DNA of 64,000 nt from Limnoperna fortunei. Its lineage: Eukaryota; Mollusca; Bivalvia; Mytilida; Modiolidae. Both the position numbers and the translations under genes were made by a program. The stretch is from positions 18,601,563-18,665,562 of the forward strand of contig OX104113.1 of the NCBI GenBank assembly GCA_944474755.1. Reading direction: 5' to 3'. The notes beneath the pieces are model-generated. The model saw only the letters and a program-made list of their open reading frames with translations. It searched no databases and had not been told where the DNA came from. Within the stretch, counting starts at the first letter, position 1, and each line of letters begins with the position of its first letter. Below are positions 15,201 to 30,200 of this stretch, in pieces.

Positions 15201-18200
15201 TAAAATGTTTAAAAGATTTTACAAAATGAAAAATTAATTTGCGAATTGACGTAATGTGTATTACGGTACATTTTGTAAGCAATAGTTTCTTCATTCCTAA
15301 AGTTTCTAATGTATTTATCTAATATTCTGAATGCTGTGTAATCAAAGACCTTTTAAAATGACTTTTTTGATTGAGTGCTATAATAGAAAAGGCAATAATC
15401 GGCAAATGTTGATCATTACCTTTAAAATGATCTTATATAGGTATTTATGAAAAGAATTATAGTATAGATCTTTATTATATTACAGTTTATCAACAGCTAC
15501 AAAATGAACTTTCAAGACTGAGCACAATTAGTAACCAGGAGAAAGAAGTTCAGGGGGATACAGTCTTCCCAGAGGACTTTGATTCCAGTGAAGTCATCAT
15601 AGATGTAATAAGAAAACGAAAACTCTCTGTTGAGGGTCAGTTAAAAACAATTGCTCAGAAGGAAATATTGAAGACATTATCTCATAGAGAAACTGAAAAG
15701 TCACTTCGTAAACAATCCGATGATTTAGAAGATGAATTTGAATATTCTAAACACCAGATAGAACACCAGTTAGAGAAGATACGAGAGATTGAGGAGTACT
15801 ATCGTCACACTGACGCAGTACATTATACAGAAATCAATAAAACGGTTGGTATCAGTTTACTTTTTGGCTACATTTCTATTCCTTACAATAATTAGGTTGG
15901 TTTGGTTTAGGTATGTTTCTCCTTAGTTCTAATATGACATCTTTAAAATGCTTTTATCTAAAACATTATTTAAAAATACAATAAAATATGGTCCTGCATG
16001 CATATTTAAGAAGCAGATTATTGGAAGTCAGCTCTATGCAATTTACAACATGGTCAGACCTTATATTTGTCAATATTTTTTACAGGGTGATAGTAAGGTA
16101 TAAAATGAAGACTAATAATAGGTATCACGTTACTCTAAATCATATAGAGCCCAATTAAAATAATCTAATGTGCCTTACAAATGTTTTTAAATTTTGAAGT
16201 GGCTATAAGAGGACACTTTTAATTGCCATATTGGTGTTTGATCTCTTAAAAACTTTTAAAGCAAATAAAATTGACCTAAAAATAATATGCTCATCATTTT
16301 TATGCCCCCACGACGACATGTCGGGGGCATTACGTTTTACTCATGTCTGTTTATCCATACGAATTTCTGTCAAGCTTTTCTCAGGAACTGTACATGAGAA
16401 CAATTTGAAATTTGGCAGGGTGGTTCAGTCGTCCTAAGCGACTTTCAGACCCGTCGGACAACTTCTTCCTGTTTGGGACTTCATTTAGCGGGGGCATCTG
16501 TGTCCCATGGACACATTCTTGATTTTATTGAATAAATCTTTATCGTAAAGCATAAAAAGAATAAAATCTAAACTATGTTGCTCTCGCTTGAAATTTGTTC
16601 AGTTATGCTATGACCTCTGTAGGTATGAAACTCCGAATTTCTTAACTTTCTGAATATTATGGCAAAATATTAATTAATAAAATGCCTACTCTTACGTATA
16701 TAATCAATATATAGGAAGACATGAATAATTTTTTACTTAATATAAAATCTCTGTACTGCCACTTAGTTTCATTGTAAACATTTTAATAGAAAATACTTAA
16801 AATTAAACTGACTAAAAGGTATCCATATTAAAACATTTTAAACAATAGAAAATCTTTAGGAAGATACAGACTTCAATCCTTACAAAATGTTTTCAAAAGG
16901 AGAGACTGTTCTCTTCAGTTGTAATGTCTATGTCTTCAACATACTCGTGTTCTCTTTTACAAAAAACAGTGTGTGTTTAAAATTTTTTTTTTTAATTTTC
17001 TACAAAATTTCCCATCAAATGAAAGTTCTTTGAGCAGGGTGCGATTTCATTTCTTACAAAAAAAGCCTTAGTCTTACCACATGTGCTTTAATTCCCAAAT
17101 TGAATATGCTCTTCAATTCTTACATAAAATGTGTATTCTACTTAGAAATGTTTGTTATTGTTACCATGTGTACCAGAATTGCCTTTGTCATGTACTGTCA
17201 AAATTTGTACAATCCTGACATGTAATTATTAAATGAGGAAAATAAAAAGGTCTGGAATGATGAAAGCTTTGATCTGTTCCATAATCCTAGATTTCTCATA
17301 TATAAATATTTGATTTGTGGATGAAACTCTATGACAGCTACAATTTTTTTATCTATTAGATCTGGTACTATAGATACCATATGTATTACATTATGAAATG
17401 TCTCAAAATAGCAAAAGGTAGTTTGTGATTTTATATAGTTAATTCAGACGAAAATCTGTAATGAAATAATCAAAACTATTTTAAAGCAACTTAGACTTGA
17501 TGTATTGATCGGCATGTCTTAAGTGATATTAAATACAAATCTCTAAGTGTGAAGTAATAGAATCTATATCCTACTAGATAGTTGACGGAGGCTATAAAGT
17601 TAAATATCACATTCTTGATTGGTCTGTTTGTGGCTCAGTCAGCCAGTACTTATACAGCTCTCAGTATGCCAGTTTTTGTGTTGTTGTTGACAACCAAAGC
17701 ACCTAGTTATGTTTTCTCATTAACATTAGCAGTGACTTCTAGACTTATTATTTTGTTTCATTTTGTATAGAATTGATTGTAATATATATTATGTTGTTCA
17801 TGTATGGGATATATTTTAACAGTTCACTCACCTGATAAACACCAAACTAAAAACAATAATGAAAATGAAAGTTTACTGTCTTAGTAAACGAGTAAAAAGG
17901 ATTTGAATATAACATGGTTTTTTATTTACGATTTGGCAGCCCCCTATGTATGTTATCAATTAATGTGTTGATTGATACATAATCCTCTTTGTCTACATCA
18001 TGTGTTTAATATTGATTTCTGAATACAATTAAATCATTGTTTGAAATGCATAATTTTAAATTAGCAATACATTATATGAAGCAGTATAACAGTCTTGTTA
18101 ATTTCTGAGGAGTGTAGTTTGTTTTATTCTTCTCTTTGATTCGACAGTAGTAAAAGATAAGTTATTGATAAATGTTGAAAATTGTCAAAATTATAAATGA

Positions 18201-21200
18201 TTATTCTATTTTGCTTAGTTTTGTTTGTAAAGCATTGTTTGCTATTTGATCTTACTTTAAATTACTTTCAAGATATTTAGTTTTACTTTTAAGTTTTCTA
18301 ATTCAGTTGAAGGTCACGAATTCGGATGAAGGTCATATGTTTTTACCTCATAATAATTGCAGAAAGAAGAATTAGAAGAGATTCAACAAAGAGAAGAGCA
18401 GTTAGAACTTTACATTGAGGAAAAACAGGATCTGTTGATGGTTAAATCTGACAAACCACGCCCTCTGCGAACTGCTTGTAGTGCGGAAGTTCTAACTGAC
18501 CTTGAAGTAGAAACAGAATTCTCTCAGCGTACATCTAGTATGCTGGCTTTGAATCGTGGAAGTGTTGGTGACCTCCCTGCAATTTCGCATCAGTTTTCTC
18601 TTTCATCTATGATGTCTGTTGATTCTCAGAGCATGGAGTCAGATTTAAATGAACAAAATGGTGATAGTGCTAGTAAGACAAAGTCAAAGGCTAAATACAG
18701 AAAAATTTCCACAGATGCAAAGAGTGTTACTGATAGACTTTACCAGAAATCTACTCCAAAATTTAAATATGAACCTAGGCATAAAAAGAATACTTCACCA
18801 TCTGTAGAAAACAAAACAAAAAGCAGGAAAGGATTGAAATCAGATGGTGATACACCACACAAGTCAAAGGTTTCCAATAGTTCATCCTCAGAAAAAAAGG
18901 GAAGATCGTCACCTAATGAATCTAACACTACCTCACCATCAAACTTGCTTGAAAATCAGACTTTGACTAAAAATTCCCTTTCTAAACGACATGTAAAGAG
19001 CACTGCTTCACTAGCTAGTGTTCCTGAGGCAGTCGGAGAGGAAGGTGATGAGCAATTTATGCATTCCACACCTGACATATCAAAAGTTGTCCGTAGAAGG
19101 AAGGGAGGTAATAGAAGAAGTTTTGAAGATGAATTTAGAAGACATTCTGAGCCACTGGGAGAAGAATTAGCAGATGCTTTTGAAAAATATACACAGGAAA
19201 TGGAAAAATCTGTTGGTGAAATAGCCACTAATAGGCACAACTCAGGTCAAGATGAATCTGTACCGTGTGATAATGTCAACATTCCAACTATCATTGTGTC
19301 TAACAACACCGATATTGAACAATCTAATATTGAAATTTATAACAATGGTACGAACAGTGTTCAGGGGCAAGAATTCCACATTTCTATGGATGCAGGGGAT
19401 AGACATGAAGACTTTGTTGCTATGGAGGACAGTAAAGGTCAGTTGCAATGTCATGTTGTTATGGACAGAAATGTAGGAGGGATGGAATGTGGTTCGGACT
19501 CTGTGTCTAAAAAACCTAATGTTGACATAAAAAGTGGTTTAAAGCAAAGAAGTACTGATATCATGAATAACAATGGAGATTTTAATGATGACAAGTGTAG
19601 GTCAGCCAATTTCAGGGTTGATCTGATGCCAATCATTAATGTGTCTTACTCAGAAGGATTGGCACCAGAACCAGTTATACCCAAATCTCATGAACCCTGT
19701 CAACGCACATTAAATAATGCAGGTATATCAGACATTGATGAATATGATTTTTCCCAAACAGAAGATATTTGTGAAGTAGATGATTCAAATTGTAATTCTG
19801 ACACAAGAACGGAAGGAAATCCTCATGATATGATTCGGATAGGTAACAAAAGGATATTTAAGGCACAGCCTGTTAATACTGCAGTGCCATCAAAATTACG
19901 TAAGGGAGAACAAAGTAATTACGAATGGCTGGTCAATGCAATAACAAACTTAAACAAGGAGAAATTATTAGTTTCTGGTGAGGATAATGAAAGTGGTCAA
20001 GACATAGATGTAGACCAAACAGATGATTTTAATGAACAAAATTCTGATCAAAACTGTGATGATTCGTATGTAACAGAAGACATACCTATTTTAGACAATG
20101 TTAATCATGAAAATTATATTAAACTACATGATAACAATAGTTTGAATTGGTCTAAAACAGAACAGGACTACCTTGAAAATGATGAAAATAAAGCTTATTA
20201 TTCGGACTCCTTGGATGATGATAAAGATTCTTTAGATGGGTCTCGACCAAGTAGATTTCCTGAAAATGAGGAGGAGGATATGAGTGATTCATTAAATGGA
20301 TCCAGTGGAGAAAATAATGAAAACAACAATGTAGAAAATGGTGTGATGGAATATTTCTCAGACATTGACCCAGATGAAATAAATGAAGAAGAAATGATAC
20401 CAGAGTTATCAGACTATGATGAGGTTGGTGAGAATGATGTGTTAGATAGAGCTGAAATTTACATACAATATCCAACAGATTTTCCAGGAAGTTTGTTGTA
20501 TAGTATTCAAGAGGAATCAGTTCCAGCTTCTCCGGATTTGTCTGAATCTAAGGATATTAGTTCCGAGTTCATTGGAGATCAAACATGTGATGGAGTTCAC
20601 GATAAATTTCTTTCCCAGGTTTTTATTTTGGGACAAGAAGATGAAGCGGTTGTAATGAAAAATCAAATAAAAATCAATGAAATGAATAACCTGCCATTGA
20701 CTACATCAAATTTGCAAGAAGAACAAACTATTGACAATGAATTAATAAGTGAACCTAAAGGTTTATCAAAAGAACAGTCTGTAAGGACTACATCTAGTAT
20801 TGTGTTAACAGCAGACATGGGTGAAATTGAAGTAAGTCCTGAAATATATCATCACATTGGTTCAGTTAACGCAGAAAATGGCCATAACAATATTAGACTA
20901 GATATTACAACAAAAAGCAAAGGAATTGTAACTAGTGATATAATTAGTGATGTTGAACTTGAAAAAATGCCTGATTCCATTCAAAAAGAACAAACTGAAA
21001 ATTCTGATTCTACTGCACAACTAGATTTAACTAATTTAAATGATCAAAACAATATCCAGAACACTATTTCACTTCCTGTACATCAAAGAAATTCTCATCA
21101 TTTAAGTTCTGTTAATGACCAAGATCATGACATGACAATAGTTGATATGTCTCAATACCTGTCCAGTGTTGCACATTCAATAAGGCAAGCTGTTGAAGTT

Positions 21201-24200
21201 GTAACAGACTCAGATATAGTGTCTGATAGGTCAAAACAAAACATTCAGACACCATTAGACCAAATAACAGACAAAGAACTGCAGTATCCACATGTTGAGA
21301 CTGAAAGAAGAAACTCATCTTGTACAAATGAGTTGGGTTTACCTTTGTCAGAGGATGTTGAATATGATGCATCAGTCGATAAAAGCACTGATGTACTGTG
21401 TGATGACATGGAAGGCAGTATTATACAAGATGGTGCTGATAAAATTAATACCCTTAGTATAGATAGTAGACAAACCATAAACGACAATGATGATGTCATA
21501 AAGGTGGAGAAAATGAAACGACCAGGTGCAAAACCAGAAACTAGAACCTTAGGAGTATCAACTAGTCCAGACCTTGTTACTGTTAGTTGTGGAGATGATT
21601 TGTCTAGTGATGATTCTCTACAGGAAGTTCAGGAAGAGCTCCAAGTTCTCCAGGAGGCCCTTGACAACAAATTGACAAAGTAAGTAATGTATTGATATTA
21701 AAGATTTGGTAAACTTGTAATGGTTTTTGTCTCGCCTGCGACGAAAGTCGCTGGAGGCGAGACATATGTATGGGAATCCGGCGGCGGCGGCGGCGTAAAC
21801 ACTTGACATCTTGCTTCATATCTTTGTAAGCCCAAGCCCTAGGTCCATCAAATTTGGTCCAGAGGTAGCTTATGATGAGTACTTGCCAGTCAGTCACCTG
21901 TCACCTGACCTTGACCTCAATTTCACGGTCCAGCGGCTACGTTAAAGTTTTTGGGTTACGACAGTTCCTCTGTAACTACGCATGGTAGGATGACAATATT
22001 TGGTGTATAGGTTGCTGATGACTAGTACATGACTGTCTGGTAGGTGTCACCTGACCTTGACCTCAATTTCACGGTCCAGCGACTACGTTAAAGTTTTTGG
22101 GTTACGACAGTTCCTCTGTAACTACGCATGGTAGGATGACAATATTTGGTGTATAGGTTGCTGATGACTAGTACATGACTGTCTGGTAGGTGTCACCTGA
22201 CCTTGACCTCAATTTCACGGTCCAGCAACTACGTTAAAGTTTTTGGGTTACGACAGTTCCTCTGCAACTACGCATGGTAGGATGACAATATTTGGTATAT
22301 AGGTTGCTGATGACTAGTACATGACTGTCTGGTAGGTGTCACCTGACCTTGACCTCAATTTCACGGTCCAGCGGCTACGTTAAAGTTTTTGGGTTACGAC
22401 AGTTCCTCTGTAACTACGCATGGTAGGATGACAATATTTGGTGTATAGGTTGCTGATGACTAGTACATGACTGTCTGGTAGGTGTCACCTGACCTTGACC
22501 TCAATTTCACGGTCCAGCGACTACGTTAAAGTTTTTGGGTTACGACAGTTCCTCTGTAACTACGCATGGTAGGATGACAATATTTGGTGTATAGGTTGCT
22601 GATGACTAGTACATGACTGTCTGGTAGGTGTCACCTGACCTTGACCTCAATTTCACGGTCCAGCGACTACGTTAAAGTTTTTGGGTTACAACAGTTCCTC
22701 TGTAACTACGCATGGTAGGATGACAATATTTGGTGTATAGGTTGCTGATGACTAGTACATGACTGTCTGGTAGGTGTCACCTGACCTTGACCTCAATTTC
22801 ACGGTCCAGTGACTATGTTAAAGTTTTTGGGTTACGACAGTTCCTCTGTAACTACACATGGTAGGATGACAATATTTGATGTATAGGTTGCTGATGACTA
22901 GTACATGACTGTCTGGTAGGAGTCACCTGACCTTGACCTCAATTTGACGGTCCAGCTACTACGTTAAAGTTTTTGGGTTACGATAGTTCCTCTGTAACTA
23001 TGCATGGTAGGATGACAATATTTGGTATATAGGTTGCTGATGAATAGTACATGACTGTCTGGTAGGTTCCACCTGACCTTGACCTCAATTTCACGGTCCA
23101 GCGACTAAGTTAAAGTTTTTGGGTTACGGCTGTTCCCCTGTAACTATGCAGGGTATGGTGACAATGTTTTGTATACAGGCCGCTGCTGATATTTAATGCT
23201 ATTTACGTAATGCTTATGACAAAATTTATTTTCGTTACTGATGCGGAATGCAGGCGAGACGTTTTTCTGTGTCCACACTTGTTTTTGTAGATGGAGAACC
23301 CTGGCATGCTATTTTTATTTGTAATTCTTTGGCTTTCAAACCTGCATTTAAAATGATCTGCATTTTAAGATCAATATACTTGTTAAAATTCGTAGTTCAT
23401 TTATTTACAAACAAAAATGTTCCAAATTTTTATTCTTCTTTTTCTATATGTATGCATTACATTTTAATGGATTTTTTGTTTAAAATTTATCCATAATCCT
23501 GAGTAGAAGACAGTTGAGTGAGTAAGAGGGATTGAATACTTAGCTTATTTTATTTATGATCTTATTGCTAAGCATGGCAATCTTGTTCTTTGAAGAATCC
23601 TTTTGGCAGGCCTAATATTACTTGTACTGCTGCCAAATATAAAATATTAACTCCACGACAAGAAATTTATATGCTAATGCACCTATGCAAATTTTATCGA
23701 CTATCTGTAAACAATTAGTGTTGGTAGAAAATGTTACTTGAATTCATTTTATGTTAAATTTTTATAGTTGAATGGTTTATTAAAGTGTTTATTTAGTGAA
23801 TTATACAATGACATGCACATATCAGGTTCAGACTATCGTATAACTGAAGATTAGAATTGGGGTACATTGGTGATTACGAATGATATGTCACGGAATTCTA
23901 TTTTTGTGGCTTAGAATTCTATAATTGCTGGTCATCAAGAAAAACATTGTAGAGAGTCAAGATTTGGAAACAAAATGAAATTTTGCAATAATGCTCCACA
24001 TGAATAGCCACTTTTCATTTATAAAAAAATACACATAAAGTCTAGGTAAAACGCTGAAATAATTTAGAAAAACAAATTATCTAAAATGTTGTGTGGCCAC
24101 TAATGAGTTTAGACTTATATATGTCTATATGGATGTTTTATTAAGAAACCTTCTTTCATGTAAAAAGAAACATTTTAGATTCAGGTTTAAAATATTCCCA

Positions 24201-27200
24201 TTAATATTAGTACTATATATATGTACTTACAACAGCAACAAAAATTATCCTCCTGTTGTCATCCTATACAAGTATGAACAGAAATATAATGATTATGATG
24301 TTAGTGTGATCATGCTAAGTTTGTTGGAAATAACAGAATTATTAAGTTTGCTTTATTCTAGATATACCAGTACCAATGGAAGCTCATTGTCGTCTGCCAG
24401 GAAAGCTACCCGGAAAAGAGCAATGCAGAAAAGAGGAAGCGGAATCTGTACAGAATCTGAAGATCTGATGTCTGATGAATCACCCGGTCAGTACTATTAA
24501 TACATAAGAGACAACCCTCCAATATAATAATACTCAGTGAGATTCTTAGTTGACCCCATGTGCACTTCACCCATACCCCCTTACCTGGTGTCTTCCTCTA
24601 TTTTGCTTGTATACACATTCTCTTAAAAATGTTTTATGTCAATTTTTCAATGACATTATTATTTCTTCTAGATTTGATATTTTCACCTAGATCTTTTTGT
24701 CATAAAGCATATGTTTTATATAGTTTACTTGAGGAATATTTCAAGATTTTAAAAAAGTTATGAGGGGAATCTGTGTCTGAATTGCTGATGTAGAAAGTCT
24801 ACTATTGATAACATGGTTTGCTAACACTGAGGTTGTGGATTTGAGTCATACTCTGGGCAGAGTCTACTGGACTCGAATCTTAATTGTCAAGGATTGCAAA
24901 TTTTCCTAGCGAAAGTCTGTGTTTTTTCCAGGTAATCACCACCTCATTGGCAATATTCGGTAAAGCTGCACTCAACACTACATGCCTGAGAGAACTTAAA
25001 ACAACGGGGGGATGGTGGAGGGGGTTGCCTTAGTTTTACCTATAAGTTGAAGCTTTTTTTATGAAGATGTTTTCACATCTTCATGAAACTGGGAACACAG
25101 TTACAACATGATGAGATCACTCTCAAAATTCTGTAGGGTTGTTCCAAATATTTCATGCTTCAGTGAACTTAGAACAAGAGGTGTTTACCAGTATGTGTAA
25201 TCAGTGTCCCCAAGACACATTTTCTTGTCCTTGTTTGGTTAAAGCAATGCTAAAATACATTGCAATTATATACATAATGGCACTTTGGCATTTTATTGTT
25301 CAGTTAATTAAACTTACAAACAAACAATTGGGTTTATGAAGACTTGGAAATATCTTAGTTTAATTAAAATTTAAAAGAATTTGCACTTGTTTTTAACAAT
25401 AAAAGTTGAAAAGATATTGTTTATAAAGTGGAAAAAAAATTAATTGGAATTCCAGAGGTCAGTTGTTCCAAGTTATTATGAACATGATACTGCTACATTT
25501 TATCATTAAAAATTAAATGAAATATCTTGTGGTGAATCAGCTGTGACAAATCACTTAACCTTGACCTCAGATCATAACCGTTTCCCACATATTACTATTA
25601 GAATACTCTTATTAAATAATTATACATAGACTTGGTTGGTTAAAGAGAGAACTGGTTGTAAAGCTATGAAGGTATTAGAGCTTCTATTTTGTTCTGACAC
25701 AATTAAACCATTCTGTGTCCCGGTTTAAATCAACATTGGTCGATTGCCAGAAATTGATCACATATAGGACTACACTTACTAAAATAGTCAGGATCTGACG
25801 GAATTTTGTTTACATATGGGAACAAAATAATGTTTAATTTGAGCCACTGTTGAAGTTTTTGGATATAAAGTTGGTTTCTGTACATAAGGTGAAGTAAATA
25901 AGTACACATTTCATTATGTAATAAGTAAAGTCACCACAAAGTCAGATTTGATTGGCTTGGTTTAGGATTTATGCAATAATGTCTTTACAACATTTCTTTT
26001 TGTGTAAAATTTAATGCAGAGATGAACATTGACAAAGTTTCAGCAGATTTACTGTTTGTCAATAAAAGAAGTTTATATACTGCTATCGGTAGGTGTAAGC
26101 TGCAAACAAATTCACATATAATTTTACTACGTGTTTATTGACTAGCTGTCAATACCTGAGAACATTTATTTTTACCTGCAAATTTCAGGTGAGATGTACA
26201 TAGGAATTTGTTTTTATTGTAACTTGTAATTTTGATTTTAAGTATTAAATAACATATATTTTACATTAATAAAAAATAAGGCAATAGCTCTATAAGACTA
26301 AAGATCTTTTTCAAAAATATAAACACTAAGTCATATGTTTCATAGGGATTCAATTGTTATTGGGAAAAGTGTCCAAGAAATCAAGATACAAGGTGAAGCA
26401 ATCCAGACCAGATTTGATTACAAATTGAAGATTTTCTCAAATATATTCATGTACTTTGACTATTTAAAGGAACAAATAAATAGGAAAACTTGACAGCATG
26501 TTAGACTGTACACATATTTCACCTATGGATAACTATGTCAGTTGACTCCATGTTTTTTTATACCTATTGTAAGAAAAGCAAAATCTCATACCATGTCCCA
26601 GTGTTCATTATTCTAAGTTCTTTTGACCGTTGTTGACATACTTAAAATAATATTGGTTCTCAACAATGTCATGTATCAAAATATTTATACATTTCTGTTG
26701 TTGAGAGACAAATTTTTGACATAAATTTATTCTGTTGGGAACAATGTAGATTTTTATCAAATCTCCCAGCCATAAAATGAAATCTATTATTGATGTGCAT
26801 TAAACTCCCTAGGAACAGCAGCTATTTAACTAGGTTTTAAATTCAACAATTAAAATAACCTTTCATTGGACCAGCATATAATAGGTGTTTTAATGATAAT
26901 GGTTTCTTATTTTTAAGTTCAAACAACATTAAAAAATTAACAATCACAGATAACAGCAGATTTTGTCTTGTCAGTAAATTTGTGACAGTCAGATTCTAAT
27001 GTATATTTTAAAAAACCAACTTAAAAAAGTAATATTTCAAAGAATGTTTTGCATAAGATTTTTTACAATGACTTGGTATTATTTAAATTGGATAAAATTA
27101 ATTCTGTTAATATTTAAAGTATTTATTGGATTAAACATAATAGTTTACAAAAGTCATTCACATTAGATTTTTGATTCCCCCCCCCCCCCCGGAAAAAAAG

Positions 27201-30200
27201 AAACATTGGAAATATAAACACGATGGTATGGCTTTTTTTTATGTTTGAAGCTTTTGTCACTTTCTGTAATTTTTCAGTTATATCATGGTGTCCATGATTT
27301 TATTAGGGGATGAGGCCACAGTACCCAGTGAAAACCCCTGGCATTGGCAGATTAACTGGCAATTCTTGTTTGTTAGGGTTAATCATACCCTCCCCAAAGT
27401 CAAACTCAAACTCATAACCCGTGTTGACACGCCAGTAAATTGTAAATAACTAACGACACTAACCATACAGCCACTGAAGCCCCATAATATAGCTGAAAAC
27501 TTGCCAAAAGTGTCATAAAACCCCTGTCAAACAAAGCAAAATTATATAGTTCTATTGCTGTGAGTGTTCCAGTTTTCCATGCATTAGCAATGTTTGATCC
27601 TCAATTCAGTATAGGCCTTGGGGGGGGCCTAGGTGGCCGAGTGGTTAAGGTAGTTCGTCTACTATTGATCACGGGGTCTGTAAACACTGAGGTTGTGGGT
27701 TCGTGTCTCACTGCCGGCAGGATGTACTAGACTCCAATCTTAATTGACAAGGATTGACAGTTTTCCTACCAAAGGTCTGGAGTTTTCTCTCGGTACTCCG
27801 TCTTCCTTCCCCAATAAAACTGAAATAGCTAAAAAATTGCTGAAAGTGGCATTAAAAATCATTCAAACAAACAAACAAAATCAATTCAGTAAAGAAAATT
27901 CTTTTTTGAAACATAGTAGTTAATTCAGATCACAATACTAGCACTGTCATGTTTGACATTTACTGTCTATTCAGTTGACATAAGATTTTTGGTCAAAGAG
28001 ACTTATAATGGAACACCCACAGTATAAGGTTGATAATCAGATGAAAACACAACACCTAATACACAATCATTGGAAGGCCATTTAAAGTGTCTTTTGATTT
28101 GATATGATCATGACATTTATCTGAAGTTACATTAGACATTTACTGTTAGTTATTTTTCAGTTTATACCTGGTAGATATAAAAGGTGCAGTTTTATCTTAT
28201 ATCAGTATTTGATGCTTTGTATACTTGACTAATGGTTTTCAATAAGGTCACTGGAATATAAAATAAAGGTTGGGAATGAGATGGGTATCATAGCCCTAAG
28301 TTTTGAGGAATATTAAACAGAACCTTTTTTTTTTGTTAATTTTAGTTTGCACATATGTTTTTTTTTTGGGTTCAAGCCTTAAATAGGTCAATTTTTAAGA
28401 TAGGTTGACAAGGACTTTCAAGATAAAACCATATCTACCTATAGTCAAAAATTATAAGGTAGCTTACAATTGCTAAACCCCATTAAAAAAAAACTAAAGA
28501 ATTTTTATTTGTTCTCTATGCTTATGTGTGTTAATGTTCTAAGATGGATAAGATTCCCAAATCACTAAATTTGTGTTTTCACAGTGTCATATTTTGAATT
28601 GTCCTTTTTTCGTGAATACTTCAAAGACATTAGTACTTTATGTGGACTGTAGATATAGAAGTATAATTGGATATATAGTACAGATTTGGCTTATTTATAA
28701 CAAAACTGGAATCGTTAAATCAATTTTTGTCTCGCCTGCGACGAAAGTCGCTGGAGGCGAGACATATGTATGGGATTCCGGCGGCGGCGGCGGCGTAAAC
28801 ACTTGACATCTTGCTTCACATCTTTGTAAGCCCAAGCCCTAGGTCCATCAAATTTGGTCCAGAGGTAGCTTATGATGAGTACTTGCCAGTCAGCACCTGT
28901 CACCTGACCTTGACCTCAATTTCACGGTCTAGCGACTACGTTAAAGTTTTTGGGTTACGACAGTTCCTCTGTAACTATGCATGGTAGGATGACAATATTT
29001 GGTGTATAGGTTGCTGATGACTAGTACATGACTGTCTGGTAGGTGTCACCTGACCTTGACCTCAATTTCACGGTCCAGCGACTACGTTAAAGTTTTTGGG
29101 TTACGACAGTTCCTCTGTAACTACGCATGGTAGGATGACAATATTTGGTGTATAGGTTGCTGATGACTAGTACATGACTGTCTGGTAGGTGTCACCTGAC
29201 CTTGACCTCAATTTCACGGTCCAGCGACTACGTTAAAGTTTTTGGGTTACGACAGTTCCTCTGTAACTACGCATGGTAGGATGACAATATTTGGTGTATA
29301 GGTTGCTGATGACTAGTACATGACTGTCTGGTAGGTGTCACCTGACATTGACCTCAATTTCACGGTCCAGCGACTACCTTAAAGTTTTTGGGTTACGACA
29401 GTTCCTCTGTAACTACACATGGTAGGATGACAATATTTGGTATATTGGTTGCTGATGAATAGTACATGACTGTCTGGTAGGTGCCATTTGACCTTGACCT
29501 CAATTTCACGGTCCAGTGACTACGTTAAAGTTTTTAGGTTTACTGCTGTTCCCCTGTAACCAAGCATGGTAGGATGACAATATTTGGTATATAGGTTGCT
29601 GATGAATAGTAAATGATTGTCTGGTAGGTGTCACCTGACCTTGACCTCAATTTAACGGTTCAGCGACTTCGTTAAAGTTTTTGTATTAGGACAGTTCCTC
29701 TGTAACTATGCATAGTATGGTGACAATAATTGGTATACAGGCCGCTGCTCATAATTAATGCTATTTACGTAATGCTTATGACGAAATTTATTTTCGTTAC
29801 TGATGCGGAATTAATAATAATAATAATAATAATAATGACTTTATTTAAAGAGGGTTACACAGTTAGTAATACAACTAATCTTCCCTGAGGCCCTCATGAA
29901 AAAAATTACAAATTAATAAACAAAAATATATAAATTGACAATAACATACAAACATGAGTGTGGTAATGAAGTAACAATATTACAACAAAAACTGCTGTCA
30001 TCAGTCTTGTGACAGATATTTCTTAATACAATGTTTAAAAGTTTGTGTGTTTTTAGTGTTTCTATAACATGGTGGTAACTCATTCCATAAAATTCAGGCG
30101 AGACGTTTTACTGTGTCCACACTTGTGTGTTTTTAAGAATCAATTTAAGATGGCAATTTGACAAACAAAGTTATCATTAAACTTTATCATGTTTAAACAA

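Noticed and set aside
20152..20475. Minus-strand frames inside the two giant exons (for example 107 codons here)
   Set aside because: His/Leu-rich shadows of an acidic, Asp/Glu/Asn-rich coding strand. No splice or promoter context.
21900..23140. CRISPR-like direct repeats
   Set aside because: The repeats are head-to-tail without unique spacers and sit in an intron of an animal gene.
24093..24500. 135-codon frame
   Set aside because: Only its end is real: the exon 24362-24486. The first part is intron read-through before the TTATTCTAG acceptor.
27177..27190. Poly(C) runs here and at 45125-45140 as functional quadruplex or i-motif sites
   Set aside because: Simple homopolymers of 14 and 16 bases with no phasing or conservation evidence. 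Noted as low-complexity only.
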